NCBI GenBank assembly: GCA_020650975.1
Contig: JAIPMN010001300.1
Location: 33,961-97,960, forward strand
Reading direction: 5' to 3'
Source: Apostichopus californicus
Taxonomy: Eukaryota > Echinodermata > Holothuroidea > Aspidochirotida > Stichopodidae
Length of the DNA: 64,000 bases
Part shown: piece after piece, positions 1-12,627 of the stretch
Numbering within the stretch: position 1 is the first letter of the stretch
Layout of the letters: each line of letters starts with the position of its first letter
Translations under genes and position numbers: made by a program
Notes under the pieces: generated by a model
Database searches by the model: none
The model's input: the letters and a program-made list of their open reading frames with translations, nothing else
Told to the model about the DNA's origin: nothing

Positions 1-750
1 TTGCCAATGCCTTGCCTAGCTAAGTTACCTATCCATTACGTGTATACTGTTGGCTCAGTAGACTTTTAAATCCAGGTGGTGGAGACTGCAACCATTACGG
101 CAGTTAGGCCAACTCGACCATCTGTGAATGTGATCTGACACACGATGATGTTTCCACTGGGTAAGACAAACCACTTCAGTATGTGTACATTCAGTCCCAA
201 CTCAAATTAATTTTGATTATATGTTCTAGTACTAAAAGATGTATTTCAAATGTATGAATTGCCTCTATTTTTTGCAGTGGTAGCCTAATTTTCTCATAAA
301 AGATCATAGGTTACGTTACATCACTTGAGTATTAGGCCTAAACTAAGTTAGGCTAATGTCTGTGTCATTTGGATGGTAATGACATGTTAGGCCTACTACC
401 AGCCTAGTACTTGATCAGTGATGTGGGAGTTGAGTACTGTGGTAATGTGACTGCACATGTGGCTGGTATTGGTAAGAATGTATGTCAGGGGAACTATGAA
501 TTAAGTAACAATTATTTGAAATCACTTAGCTTTGGCTAAGGTCTATGATATTTTGAAAGTTAGTCCTATGGAAGGATTTAACTTGATTTAGCCAAACTCT
601 CAGCCATAGTCCTATGTAACAGGCTGAACAGACTGCAATTAATTTGGGTAATGCATTGTCACTGGGTTATTCACGAGGGTAGGTTGAACTTATTAGACTG
701 TTTTAGGTCAGGCTTAGGGCCTACTTCATGTTCAGAAACTTAGCTTGCCG
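1..750. other. Non-coding sequence, TAGGCCTA-type motifs, weak exon-like segment
   Basis: No conserved gene is recognised. Short motifs such as TTAGGCCTA recur (about 330-400), a flavour common in echinoderm and other marine deuterostome DNA. Positions 79-160 lie between an AG after a modest pyrimidine tract and a good donor (CTGG|GTAAGA) and contain three CpGs, but no frame carries recognisable protein, so it could at most be an untranslated exon. Confidence 0.35.
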
Positions 751-816
751 ATGGCTGATAATGATATAGGAAGATTGCTTGAACCTGTTCTTTTGAGCGC
801 TGGAATGGCCAAAGAA
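751..816 (+). other. Possible short coding exon (unassigned)
   Basis: ATG-initiated 22-codon segment, MADNDIGRLLEPVLLSAGMA then KE, ending at a donor-like GAA|GTATGC. The composition is protein-like against AT-rich surroundings. It does not resemble a family I recognise. It could be a 5' coding exon of the DP gene or of another gene, or chance. Confidence 0.2.
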
Positions 817-3800
817 GTATGCCTATGGGACTCTTCATGAACATATTTAATCATAGCTTTCATCATCCAATGGGTGCATGGAAAGGTGAACATATTGTTT
901 TGTTTACTATACTGCTAGCCAAAAAATTCAGGCCATTTGCAGATTGCTATATTAGAAAATGTTTGTATTGGTATGCTTTTATTTCAAGTGTGTATTTGTT
1001 TGGAAGTATGCATCTTTAGATATTGCTGAATGGTTAGTTCCAGCTCCATGTATGTGTTGGATGCAAGTGTTTGTACAGTTTGACAACATCCCACAAGGTG
1101 TGCAATAGGCTTAGATGTATTTAGAATAGTGCACGACAGTTACGTGTGGATTTTACCACTGTACCACCATGTGTCATGTGAAGCATTCCATAACATTTCC
1201 TTTCCCTCATTCTGACAAATAAGCTCCAGATTCTAAAACATGAAATGGTAGTTGTCATCTCTGATGGTTGATGTTATATTTTGATTGGAATATTTTGGGA
1301 CAGTCTTTGTTTGGGAAAATCATGTCTAATTATGTTTAAAAGATATAGTAGAATTATATTCCACATTTAGCTAAGTATTTGCCTGATTCATTTCTCAGTA
1401 GCTGATATGTCTATTGAAACTGGAAATAGATGGCAGCCAATGAAAGGTTTGCATTCCAGACAAGTTGATGTCTCAAACTGCCATCTAGGGAATTAAGCTA
1501 TTTAAGATCTTTGGCTAGGATATTCATATTGTTCAAATAGAGCTCAATCAAGGGTGCTTACAAATGAGTGTGTAATTAACCTCTTGTAAAGTTAAAGTAC
1601 CTAATCCCTTTGTAAATCAGATAAGAAGTTTTCAAAGACATTTACAAGTTAAAGGACAGTGTTCATGAAGTTGTCCTAAGCCCCCATTGTATGCTTTAAA
1701 GGGAGGGTTTAGTTAAAAAAATTCAAAGAGCTGTATTCATGATGGCTTCTTTGAAAGTGATCATTGGGGGTTATCAATACTTGCTGAAAGGGAAGAATTA
1801 TCTTGTGTTGGAATTAACTATTCTGTGTTGGGTTCAGTTGAAATTACTTGCTTGAAATTACAGGTTGAAATTACTTGCTTAGAGCTGCATACCGTATATT
1901 AAATGAAGGTAATAGAAGGCAGATCTGAACTTTAAGCATGTTCAGTGTATCATCATATAAGAGGCTTCCTGTATTCCAAGTCAATTGACCAATTATGCAG
2001 CACCACATATTTAACAGGCCAACAGAACTTGGCATGCTAAATGCAAGCATGAAAGAAGTGACTGTATTTATTGCACACTGGCTAGTCAGTTGTGACAAGG
2101 TATAGATGGTAGTTTTACATTATTTGGTAGGAACTATGAAGATTTTTTTAAAAAAATTTTTACATTTTTTTTTTAGTAACTATTTGTTAGAAACACCTGT
2201 TGTTTCTTGGATTAAACTTGTACAGCCTTAACTGAGCAGTTTTACCATATTTTGGAATATAATGAGTACACTAACTATTGCTAAATATTCCAAATAGTTA
2301 CACTTGTGGCTTCTATCTTGTACCACTCATCTGGATTTCTGAACTTGTAAATACCGCACATATTTTATGCATTGATTTCCTTGGCTTCAATCAATCTTCT
2401 GGTAGAGAAGATGGAAGTTCAGTGAATAGAGCAGTCATACATGTGTAGAATTATATGTGAAGGACTGAATGATTGGAGAGGCAGTTTATCCTTAAAGGTG
2501 ACTCATTATTTTGAGAACAGTTGATATCATATACTTATCTTAAGTTTCTTTTCCCCCATTCTTCTCGGTAAAATGTGACAAATTGGCTCCGCCCACCTCC
2601 TTGCACAGTTGGTAACATTTTGTTAAAAGCAGCTGGCAATGTTAAGAGACTTGACATTTAATCTGTTGTGCAATGGGCATAAGCCTGTTGGAATGCCATT
2701 AACAATAGCATTAATTAACCACCCTGCAAACGAAGCATTTTGCGTTGCAACTTCTGATGCAACATGGAATTTTCTAACATGTTGAAGCTTGAGAAAAAAT
2801 GAAGAGTAAAGTGTGTTCAATATGTCTTGCCCAGGCCTCAAGGTACATGTGTGCGAACATGTTGCATGTGTATGTACAGCAACATAATGCACCTCATGTG
2901 ATGAAGTAGGAAGATTTGTGAAAGTGAACTAATAGCGTGCATTCTGTAGCAGTTCCAGTGGGGCGTGTCTCAATGATAAATGTATGTGTTGAAATAGGGT
3001 ACGGTATATGTTGTTTCCCCATTTCTAGGAAAGATTGAGGTGTTAGGACTAATCAGTCATTTAACAGACACACAATTTCTTTTTCAATGTTACCGTAACT
3101 CTGAGAAACCTCTGTTTGCGTAAAGTTTATGTACATGTTATGTAAAGTGTAATCGAGTGTGATGGCATGGCTCATGTGTTATCTGTCATGTGACATGACC
3201 ATGCAAATTTAGTACCTGCATGTAACCATGAGATAGTATGTCGGGTGTGTGTTCAATTGGCCATTAATGTCATGGTAACCGTGAGGTCATAAACATCTCA
3301 AGATTCGATTGAAACATCGAGGTCAGGCAATGGCTTCCCAAAAAGATGCAGTCTACTTTTAAACATATTCCATGTTTACGGAACGTTGGGAAAGTGTAAA
3401 AAGTATAACACTATTGAGTTTATTCTCTAGGTCTCAAGACCTCAAGTAATGAATGATCAAGAAATTATTTTGTGACCTATGTAATCTGTTTTAGGTCCTG
3501 GCTTGGTAATGATACTACTTGGGTCTCATGCAAATGAACAGAAACATGACAGTGTTTTACTAATATAATGTTTTGAATCTATAGCCTTACTAATATAGCA
3601 TTCCACTAGCAGGAAGAACACAGCCACTGAGCCCTACACTAGATACTAGACAGTATCACTAGTCATAGTGTGCAGACTGCCTTTAACACTCACAGGAAAT
3701 AACCAACTGGGGAGTTTTGGCAGAGAACTCTTTAATTTCTTTCAACATCATTGCAGGCAATAGCAATTCTAATCCCTAAGGCTGTTATATCACTTGTTGT

Positions 3801-4543
3801 TAAATCTATAGAGGGTGTTAAGTTAAGTTCATACAATGGCATACAGTGCATCAGTACAGCATATACTGTATATATATATATGTACAGTATATACTGTGCT
3901 GCAGTTGATTACATCTGCATTGATATCGGTGTCACTCTAGTACTAGTAAAAGATTGGAATGCCAGTTGTGTGGTTTCACTACTTGATCTGAATGGAAGGT
4001 TTAATCCTTTGGTAATGCTAGTGCAGTATGTTGAAGATTAAATGTACATAATGTCTGGTATCAAGTATCATGTGCATGGCAACCAGCTGCCATTTTGGTT
4101 TAGTGTAAGGTAGCTAGCTATAGTTCACTTGGGTAACACATGATATTATTGAAATGATTATTATTAACCCATATGACCATTGATTGATTACCGAACTTTA
4201 AGGTCTGTGAAGCAGACTTTACATATATATTAGAATGTTCATCCAAGTAGCCAATGTTAAGGAACATTGCGCTACATAGTAGATAATAATTAGAATTTAA
4301 GCCTTCATTAGTACCTCTATTGAAAAGGATGTAACCATGGTGACACAGTTGTCAAAAACAAAAAATGGGCTGTAACCAAGATCTCCATTAAAACTTTGCA
4401 GCATGTAATGGAATGTGTACATGGTAACCAGGGTAATGTCAACACAGAAAGTGCAACATAGTCAGTAGTCACTACAAGTCACTATTTAGAGCTCTAAGTT
4501 GCTTCCTGTAAGGTGCCATTATCATAGTTCTCCCTGCCTACAG
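817..4543. other. Non-coding stretch without recognisable genes
   Basis: AT-rich sequence with stops in all frames. At 3858-3900 an imperfect palindrome of CATATACTGTA and TACAGTATATACTG flanks a short TA run. No RNA gene, intact transposon or conserved exon was recognised. Confidence 0.5.
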
Positions 4544-4544
4544 G

Positions 4545-4645
4545 TGGGGCTTTAATTTGTCTTCACAAACCCAAGAGGTTTCTGTCTACGCGTCATGAAA
4601 ACAAGAAAAGAAATGGTGAAGAAACTGACGAATCTATCGAATGAG
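4545..4645 (+). other. Possible 5' exon with start codon (unassigned)
   Basis: Bounded by a good acceptor (CCCTGCCTACAG) and a donor (AATGAG|GTACGA). An ATG at 4595 opens a frame reading MKTRKEMVKKLTNLSNE up to the donor in phase 0. The segment contains several CpGs (CTACGCGTC, CTGACG, TATCGAAT) in otherwise CpG-poor DNA. It looks like a first coding exon with some 5' UTR. Its gene is unknown; the DP gene downstream on the same strand is one possibility, but a phase-0 end does not join exon 32688 directly. Confidence 0.3.
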
Positions 4646-6842
4646 GTACGAATAGACCGTACATTGAATGAGTCGGGAGTTTTGAATCGTTTATCTCAGT
4701 CATCTTCAAGTTCAGATTGCCTGTATCCTACAGTATCAAGATATTTAAGCACACAGGCCCACTGTCACGCTGCTCCAACAAGTTATCTCTTGTACATCAT
4801 AACATGGTTAGACTTGGGGTAATGGTTTAGTTTACACCCAATCACCCAAAATAAAAGGATAATTATATAATTGAAATAAAAGAAAAGAAAATCAAAAAGG
4901 TGTGTCCTGTGCATACCCAGGACTGTTATAATGGAATTATGGAATTATTATGGAATTATTATGGAATTAAGTGCCAGCCTGTCAGGAAGTACAGAAACAA
5001 CAATAGTGTAAAAACATACCATTACTAGTTCGCATTTGAAGATGGTCCCAGGGAATAATTTATCCAGTACTCACATCGCAATCTTCTATTCAAAATGGGC
5101 AAGTTGCTATACAAGTGCAAAGGTGTGTACACATAGTTGTGAACTACTTTGGACATAGGAAACATAGGTCCTTTATATCAGACAAAATTCAGAGTTTTCA
5201 CAACTGCTACACAAAATTTGAACATTAATTTGTTCCCCGGGTCCTGCAGGACCTACTGTACCTGTACTCCCTGAAGGGATCAAAGATGTAGGCCTTTCTA
5301 ATTTGCTAACATAGAGAAGATTTATATGCCACAATACTATCTTCGCAGACTGGTTCTGTAACCAATGGTTAGTTTCGTAGCCTTTCTTGTTAAAGCCTAG
5401 ATATCATTAGAACTCAAGGGGGTGTACAGTAATTTGCAGTTTGACGTTATTTAAATTTTGGATAAATGCTTTCAGAAAATTTGCGCCAGTCTTTTCATGG
5501 GGGGAATCTGACACGACTTGGTTGATAGAATTTTGTATCGTGTAGGAGTATCACATTATGTTAAAAGATCTTCTGAGTGGGTGGGTGACCTAATTTGTTT
5601 TTGTGTTTAGATGTATTAAGCAAATATGCCAATATCTGCCATAAATCACAAAAAGTTGCAGGCTCTCACACTGGATTTTTTAAAATCCATTTCAATATTG
5701 AACGTAGAGTACTTTTAAAATAAAGGGATGTCTCGTTTGGGACTGTACAGCACTGGAGAACAGGTTGGATAGGACTATGGATAGACCTTGTAATGAACCA
5801 GTAATGGTAATACCCGTATAGGACAACCACTGCGTAAGTGTCGTAACGTTCATGTAAGGTTTGCTTGGTCTGCCAAGTATATTCTAATTTACTCTCCCAT
5901 ACTTCTGCAAGTTTATGCAAATGTTATCCAGCAGATGCATTAAAAATTTATTTTGCAATCGTACAAAGAATATTTTCCCATTGGTTCATTTAACTTGTGC
6001 ATGGCACTTCGAGGCTATATGGGCCATAGAGATGCACATTTGCAGGCTGTTGTAAACTTTTCCACATGACTTTTGAGTGAAAACATGATCACATAAACCT
6101 GTGGGTGTTTTTCAAAAGGCAATTGTAGGAGTGTTGTATGGCCTTGCAGTGCAAATCAGTATACACACAGAAGGAACAGTTCATAATAATGTTTACACAA
6201 AACTGTACATACAACTGTAACAGCAGGCTTAGATACAACAACAGACCAGTAGGGTTTTAACTTTGCATAGTTACAAAGGTTTCCCCCTGGGCAGCTGACT
6301 GAAATTAGAAAACTTTTGGAACCATTCCCATCACTAGTAATATGTTAGTTGGGTCACCCCCATTACACCCCCCCTTCTCTCCCAAGAGCAATTGTCAGTG
6401 TCCTGGGCTCTATAATCCTGCCCCGTGTAGAGTACTACCAATCTACATCAGGTGTCTCTACTATGCATAAACTGCATTTACATACAGTTTTGTAGAAAAT
6501 AGATGCAGGTAAACAGACTGATGTACACTGCGTAAAAGTTGTCGATTGTGACAACACCTTGTTATGCTACTCTCATGTAAATGATGGTTGAGATACCAGT
6601 ATTGTTGGAGACAGTACACGATACTCTGCACATGATTATACAAATTATGCCTTAAAGGGCGTACACATGTTCAGTATGGGAGAATCAAACCTGAAAATAC
6701 GCATGGATTCCGTGAGGCCATACTGTACATATACATTTATTTATTTACTGTTTGTCAGTTTCTTTTTCAAAGATGGTACCAACGCTATTAATTTGAGCGA
6801 GAGGCAAAGGTTAGGAGATCAGATCAGAAAAACATCCCCTCT
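4646..6842. other. Non-coding stretch
   Basis: Contains a short GGAATTATTAT microsatellite near 4930-4970 and otherwise unremarkable AT-rich sequence. No gene recognised. Confidence 0.5.
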
Positions 6843-7063
6843 CTCCACCCGACCTTCCGCACCACCCGACCTCCTGCTCCATCCGACCTCCCGCTCCCCC
6901 TGACCTCCCGCTCCACCTGACCTATGGCTCCACCTGACCTATCGCTCCACCTGACGTCCCGCTCCACCCGACGTCCCGCTCCACCCGACCTCCCGCTCCA
7001 CCCGACCTCCCGCTCCACCCGACCTCTCGCTCCTCCAGACCTCCCGCTCCACCTGACCTCTCT
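6843..7063. repeat. 17-bp pyrimidine-rich minisatellite, about 13 copies
   Basis: Tandem units of the form CTCCACCCGACCTCCCG, with substitutions (CCTGACCTATGG, CCCGACGTCCCG) but constant 17-bp length. The unit length is not a multiple of three, so the repetitive open frames on the minus strand (GGAGREVERDV-like) are artefacts. It is strongly strand-asymmetric, with C and T on the plus strand. Confidence 0.95.
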
Positions 7064-8823
7064 AGCAGACGTAGGGAAGCAGTACGTTGTATAGTGGGAC
7101 CGGGGAGAAGTGCAGAATAGTATGGTTTTGGGGCAATTGTCCCCCTTGACTCACTAAATTTGTTGAGCAATTTGATTTTACTTGTAGTTGTGAATAAATA
7201 AATTACAAACCTCTTTCAGATTGGGTAAAGTATTTTTAGTGTGCAAGGTTTAACCAGGAAGCTGCTCACTGGATTTAACTACAGACAGCCTGTCTCTCTT
7301 GTAGTGAACAGTGTCTGTTGATATAATTGACTGACATAACAAAATTTTTGCAACTGGATGTTGTGACTGATATAAGGTCAGGAAAATCTTTCACTAGAAG
7401 ACATGTACTTCTGCAACTTGATGACTTGATTTCTTGGGTCTAGTTCAATACATGTATCAGAATGTGTGTACAGTATGTACTGTATATTGAATAAGCATCT
7501 GCTATGGGTGGTTAAACCACTTTAAGCTGATAAACCTTTGCATACTGTACAGTAGGTTAGCAAGAGTTCCCTGGTACAAAGATAATGTGTGTGTACAACA
7601 AGTACGCTATCAGTAGTGTTCAAGGGTTTGGCTAGTTTCATTTTGAATGGTATGTTTAGTTTGTTATTTTGGGGTTACATATTTACAGTTCTTTGATTTA
7701 CTGAAGCAGTGACCCATGAGAAGTCTATCTTTTGTCTCTTAAGTAATTTAAGCAAAATTTCAACCTAAATAGTTATACACTGTAACAATGTGTGATTTGA
7801 ATCTAGGCAATAAACTGTGCATTTACTTCACCCTGTTAGGTCAGGACTGTATTAGTCACTCACACAGTATGCGAGAAGAACAAGTGACAGATCACTCCTG
7901 AATATGAAATGGGGAACACAATTCAATGCCTTGAAAAGCCCTGTTCTGATTTTTTCAACTGGTGTTACCCTGCTCTTTGGTCATAAAATGGACCACAAAG
8001 TTCCCTACCCACTGCTGTGTTATTCTATCATTGGGTGAATAGGAAGTAGATTAACTCCGGGCCGGTGTTTAGATGGATGTGGAAGTAATAACCCCGACGG
8101 CGCCCACACAGCTCTGTTTTAAAATGTAAAACCGTGTGCGCGTCACCATAACTTCTTAACAAACAAGTGCAAAATATAAATATTATTGAAGAAAAGTACC
8201 TTTTGTAGATATTATGTATATGCACTTAGCATTGGCATTCCTCCTCCCCCCCACCCCACCCAATGCTCAAGTATGCTTTAACATTTAAGAGGATAAGAAG
8301 TTACATACCTGTATACATATATATTTATTCAGGTACTAACAGTCATGCCCACAAGAAAACCTTTTTTGGAAGGCACTCTCATTTCATCCTGATTCGCAAC
8401 ATTTAAGCTGCGTTTATTTTGTTACGAGTGTTCTGTTAAGCTCGTCTCTTCCGGTTAGACCCTTCGCCTGGCGTGCTGAAGCACTCCTCTGGCAGAAGCA
8501 GCTTTTACGAGATAGCTCATTTCAGCAGGGTAAATGGGAACCAGTTTTTGTTCGGTAAATGGCATAATACCACCAAAGAAGTCAGAAAATGACCTAATAT
8601 TTTACTCAAACTCACCAAGATGTGATAGTAACACTTTAATTGTACGATTATTGTTAATGGTGGGATTCCCCTTTGATTTCCCAAGGTTTACATACATGTG
8701 TTTTAGAAATTGAGTCTATGCCAGCAGATCTTTTTATTTTCCTTTTGCTTTCCTGTGTGCAGTACTGTACATGCCTGTATCTCATGGTTTTGTGTTTTCA
8801 GTGTGGAATAATCTGACGAAAGT
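7064..8823. other. Non-coding stretch with a locally CpG-richer patch
   Basis: No gene recognised. Around 8395-8520 CpG content rises (TACGAGTG, CTCGTCTC, CTTCGCCTGGCG, TTACGAG), without an open frame I can assign; it may be an old repeat or an untranslated exon. Confidence 0.4.
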
Positions 8824-9080
8824 AAATGTGAACCGTGAGATTGTTTAGTTGATAGTGCTCGTTCTAGGTTCTCTCAGAATGCCATGTAACCAGTTACGAG
8901 AAAGTGATTTTCTAGTCCAGACAACGTGTCCATAGCCAGGAACTTTGGAAATGTGTGAGCCGTGAGAATGTTTAGTTGATAGTGCTCGTTAGGTTCATTC
9001 AGAATGCCATGCAACCAGTTACGAGAAAGTGATTTTCTAGTCCAGATGACGAGTCCATGGCCAGGAACTGTGAAAATTTA
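8824..9080. repeat. Tandem duplication, period about 127 bp
   Basis: Two adjacent copies share TTTAGTTGATAGTGCTCGTT, CCAGTTACGAGAAAGTGATT and TTCTAGTCCAGA in the same order, offset by 125-127 bp with small indels. They start near 8824 and 8950. It lies immediately next to the hammerhead-like core at 9138-9176 and may be part of the same retroelement. Confidence 0.9.
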
Positions 9081-9137
9081 TGAGCCGTATTAGAATAAAT
9101 TTCTCACGAAATATTGAAGTGTGTAAAAGTATAGTGG

Positions 9138-9176
9138 GCCTGACGTTTCGATCCTAGCAGGATCTTCTTCAGAGGC
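9138..9176 (-). ncRNA. Hammerhead-ribozyme-like core (Penelope-type, minimal stem III)
   Basis: Read on the minus strand: GCCT (stem I), CTGAAGA (core CUGANGA), one extra A, GATCCT/AGGATC around a GCT loop (stem II), GAAAC, GTC (cleavage triplet) and AGGC, which pairs with the opening GCCT. ACGT in GAAACGTC is self-complementary, so stem III would form between two molecules. Small hammerhead variants with almost no stem III that cleave as dimers are known from Penelope-like retroelements. Deviations: one extra A between the core and stem II, and a stem I of only 4 bp. The pairings are seen; activity is inference. Confidence 0.5.
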
Positions 9177-12100
9177 TGAATGACAAGTGCACTTGTACAA
9201 TGTAAGTACAGTATATATGTATGCTTATGTGATCATAAAATTTGACCTTATTAATAATCATGTATGCATCTATTTTTATGTTACGTACTAAATAGACTAA
9301 AATTGTTAACATGATAACTGATCCCTGGTACCTTCCTTTATGTGTTGCCGCATTAGTCAATACATAATCCCTCTTCATTCTGGTGTGCACAAGTTCATGA
9401 ATATTAACATGTGTATGGCTTAAGCACACTATGAATACGTTTGGGCATCGGAACCACTAAACGTTTGCTGGTTGAGAGTAATTTGCAAGTTTAGAACTTT
9501 CACTCAAATGCTTTAGCCTCACTCACATTTGAGAATGCCATGTAAATAGCATTGTTACTAGTCATCATCATCAGAGACTATAACAACATCCCAGTGTAGT
9601 CCATATCCAGGGGGTCAAACGAAACCCTGGAAAATACCATGTACTGTATAAATGCAGCCATTTCGTTTGCACCAAAGGATGTACAGTAAGATAGTTTTTT
9701 AGCTTGCTATGATACCACAACTTTAGTGGGAGAGAGTGCTTCAAAGTGTTACATTAATGGGGCATACAGTAGCATATCTGGGACCTACTTTCTGGAATAT
9801 CTCCAAGAGTCTAAATAGAGTTTGAATGAATTGTTCGGTGAGGATTCAAATTCCGTTCCGTTGCTATGATTCAACTCTTGAATACTGAATGAGCTGATAA
9901 CATTTGCTTACATTATTAAATGACAATCATTTCAGTAGGATTCATTGGTAACATGTTGTATAGCCTTTGTTGCACAGTCCTGCGCCTTCATTTCAACCTA
10001 TTGCCTGTGATTGGAAGCCTTGGTACATGTACTACCGTACTCAAACTGTCAGCATCCATGGGTGAAACGAGCAAGTTTGCCTGACCCTCACACTCTATCA
10101 CATGTACATAAATATCATTTTACAAAGTTGGCTGTAGTTGCTTTGTTCATTTCAAATATATACCAATTGTATTTTTTATAATGGATGGATATCTGCCTAG
10201 AGGCCTACTAACCATCCTTACTCAATTGTTCAAACTAATACCACATGTTGCCATCGAAAAATTACTGCACAGGCGTAAAATACCCTCGCAGAGAGCCCAC
10301 ATAGAACCGTCACATCGACGATGGACACATTTTAGTTAAGTAGAAAAATACTGCAGCAGAAAAAATATACTGAAATTGATTGAGGATGCTGTGTGCTACA
10401 AACTTCTGTGGCAAGGCATCCTAACTCGGAGGACCAGGACTTTGGGGACAAAGGCCATTTAAACTTGACAAAGTGCAGTGTATGTGCTCGGAAAACCACC
10501 TCAACTTCTATAAGAAAGGACAGCTGGTTGTGCCTTCCCATTCACTGAGTTGTGTTAAAGGGTAGGATCTGGTCCTCTGCCCGCAGAGAACTCTTAGTCT
10601 CCAGACAAAAGAAATTGTCAACATCCCCTTGGACTTAGAGGTGAAAGATTCTATTCACACGGCATTTAAATGTGAACCCTAGAAAGGGCAGCTGACTAAA
10701 TGAATAGGTAAAAAGTACCTCAGTCAGTCCGGAACAGCATCACAATTAGATTTGCTGGATAGCTGCACGTGGACAGTGGCTTGTGGTTTCAACGATGGTA
10801 TTTACTCACAGTAAATTATCTTGCTGGGTGTAAATTCTGATGCTGTGGAAGTGTGTACATGTTTGATTGCCCTTTGTGTGTTTGAAACCAGCCAAGGCTG
10901 TTTTTTTATTGGACATTTAAAATTTTAAATAAAAAAATGCTCAGGGGCCTTTGTTGCGACAGGGAAATAGATGAATAATAAAATAGTCCGGTGTGTTTAT
11001 TTCAGTTATTAACAAGAAAATAAGCGAAATGTAGTTTGTAATGGATATATAAAATATATTGATAGTGTACCCGAGATTAATTCCTGGCAGCCTCATGTTA
11101 TACACATCATATTTATGACACAATATGTTAAATATTAAGTCAATTTTAGTGTACGAAACAGATGTGCTGATTCGACGTAAAGTTATGTATGACTGCAAAC
11201 GTGTTCATAGCTAAAAAGATGGTTGGCCTGTCTGCTTCTTAACCAGTCAAGTGATATTTAATATGACGCAAACAATTATTTTTTTTTTTTTATTCTATGG
11301 AGCTCTTCAACAAGTAGCTCATCTTTAATTATCACAGGAAAATTGCAGAACTGAGGAAAGTTTGGTCAAGAATGAAGGTGCAAAAGTTTACTGCTGTCTT
11401 AGATATTTGACATGAACTTGACTTCATTATTAATTGTACATAAAAGTGTGCACATCATTAATAGTGCTTTTATCTCATTGTCATCAACTGTCACCGTGTT
11501 TGAAACTTGGCCAGCCAAGTTTACCATGTGCACGGTAGCATAGGTACGTGAATTACAACTGTTAAAAAAATCCACTTGTACGTACATATAAATGATAGTC
11601 ACTTTATGACAGATTCATTTATGTGTTAGTTGAATTCAATTTTTTCAAATGTTAGAATATCTCGCATATATCTTCACTATTTTTGCACCTCTGGAGTAAT
11701 CAATACGTGAGATATTATGGCTTGTCAATATTGAAGATGTGATTCTCAAATAAGTAATATTGGCAGTTGAAAGTAGGTTGGTTCAGGTTTTGAAATAAAA
11801 TCACTTTGGAATATCATTGTGATGGTTTTTCCAATCTGCCATTCGATATTTCTAATCATCATATTCCTGGTAAAATTCTGCTGAGTTTCGTCCTTGAAAC
11901 ATCCGTAAATATGGTTAGAGTTGGGTTTATTCCCTACAAGTTAGTATACCTGGTATATTATCATTTGCCTGTACATGAGATGTATAATACAGTATACAGT
12001 ATATACAGTAGATGTCAGTAGATTGTACCTGGGCAACCTGGTAATTCCCTGCTACTGTATGGGGGGCCTCCTCTCCTTCCCATATACTGTGTGTGAACTA

Positions 12101-12562
12101 AGATAGATAGAGTGGCATTGAACTGTTGCAATATCAAGGAAGAATGTCTTTGTTCCCCAAATCCTACAGAGGTCAGTTATATCAGACCCTGTTGAGATGT
12201 GCAAAAGCTCCACAGGAGAAATACTGCTGCTACCACCACCAACAAGGGGTATGTATGTATGTATGTATGGCTCATCTGTAATATATAGACTGTCAGAATT
12301 GTAATAGGTAATTGTCCACCTTGCATGTGGTTGGAATGTATGGAGGAATCTGGCTCTGGATGAGGAGGAGAATGAGAAGGAGATACAGCTCTAGGGAAGA
12401 GAGAGACAGAGAGACTAGCATTGACCTTTGCCTCCTCTTCTTTGTGAAGGAAGGAGGAAGACAGAAAAGAACATAAAAGCTGCTTTGTGAGGAGGGGCTT
12501 TGTTAGTTGGTGGTGGTGTATTGTTAAAAGCCTCCATCTTGGCATATATACACATGTATATC
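9177..12562. other. Non-coding stretch
   Basis: No conserved exon recognised. Contains many short TACTGTACAGTA-like motifs (about 11990-12010), a (GTAT)n run at 12247-12270 and a purine-rich tract near 12340-12490. The long minus-strand open frame over 12177-12545 is a by-product of the purine-rich low-complexity sequence. Confidence 0.45.
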
Positions 12563-12627
12563 ATGGCGTCGGTCAGTTCATCCATTAACGGCATGCTGAC
12601 CAATTCGAATCAAGGAATATCCATGGG
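12563..12627 (+). other. Candidate DP first coding exon (weak)
   Basis: ATG opens MASVSSSINGMLTNSNQGIS then M, a Ser/Asn-rich sequence with four CpGs in 65 bp. If spliced at ATGG|GTCTAA it would leave one base (phase 1), which is what DP exon 32688 needs, giving ..[12 protein letters not shown]. The donor has C at +3, which is poor. A CCTCCATCTTGG motif just upstream resembles a YY1 initiator-type site. Plausible but unproven. Confidence 0.25.

Noticed and set aside
12177-12545. 122-codon minus-strand open frame rich in His, Ser and Pro
   Set aside because: Arises from a purine-rich low-complexity tract; no family similarity, no splice context.
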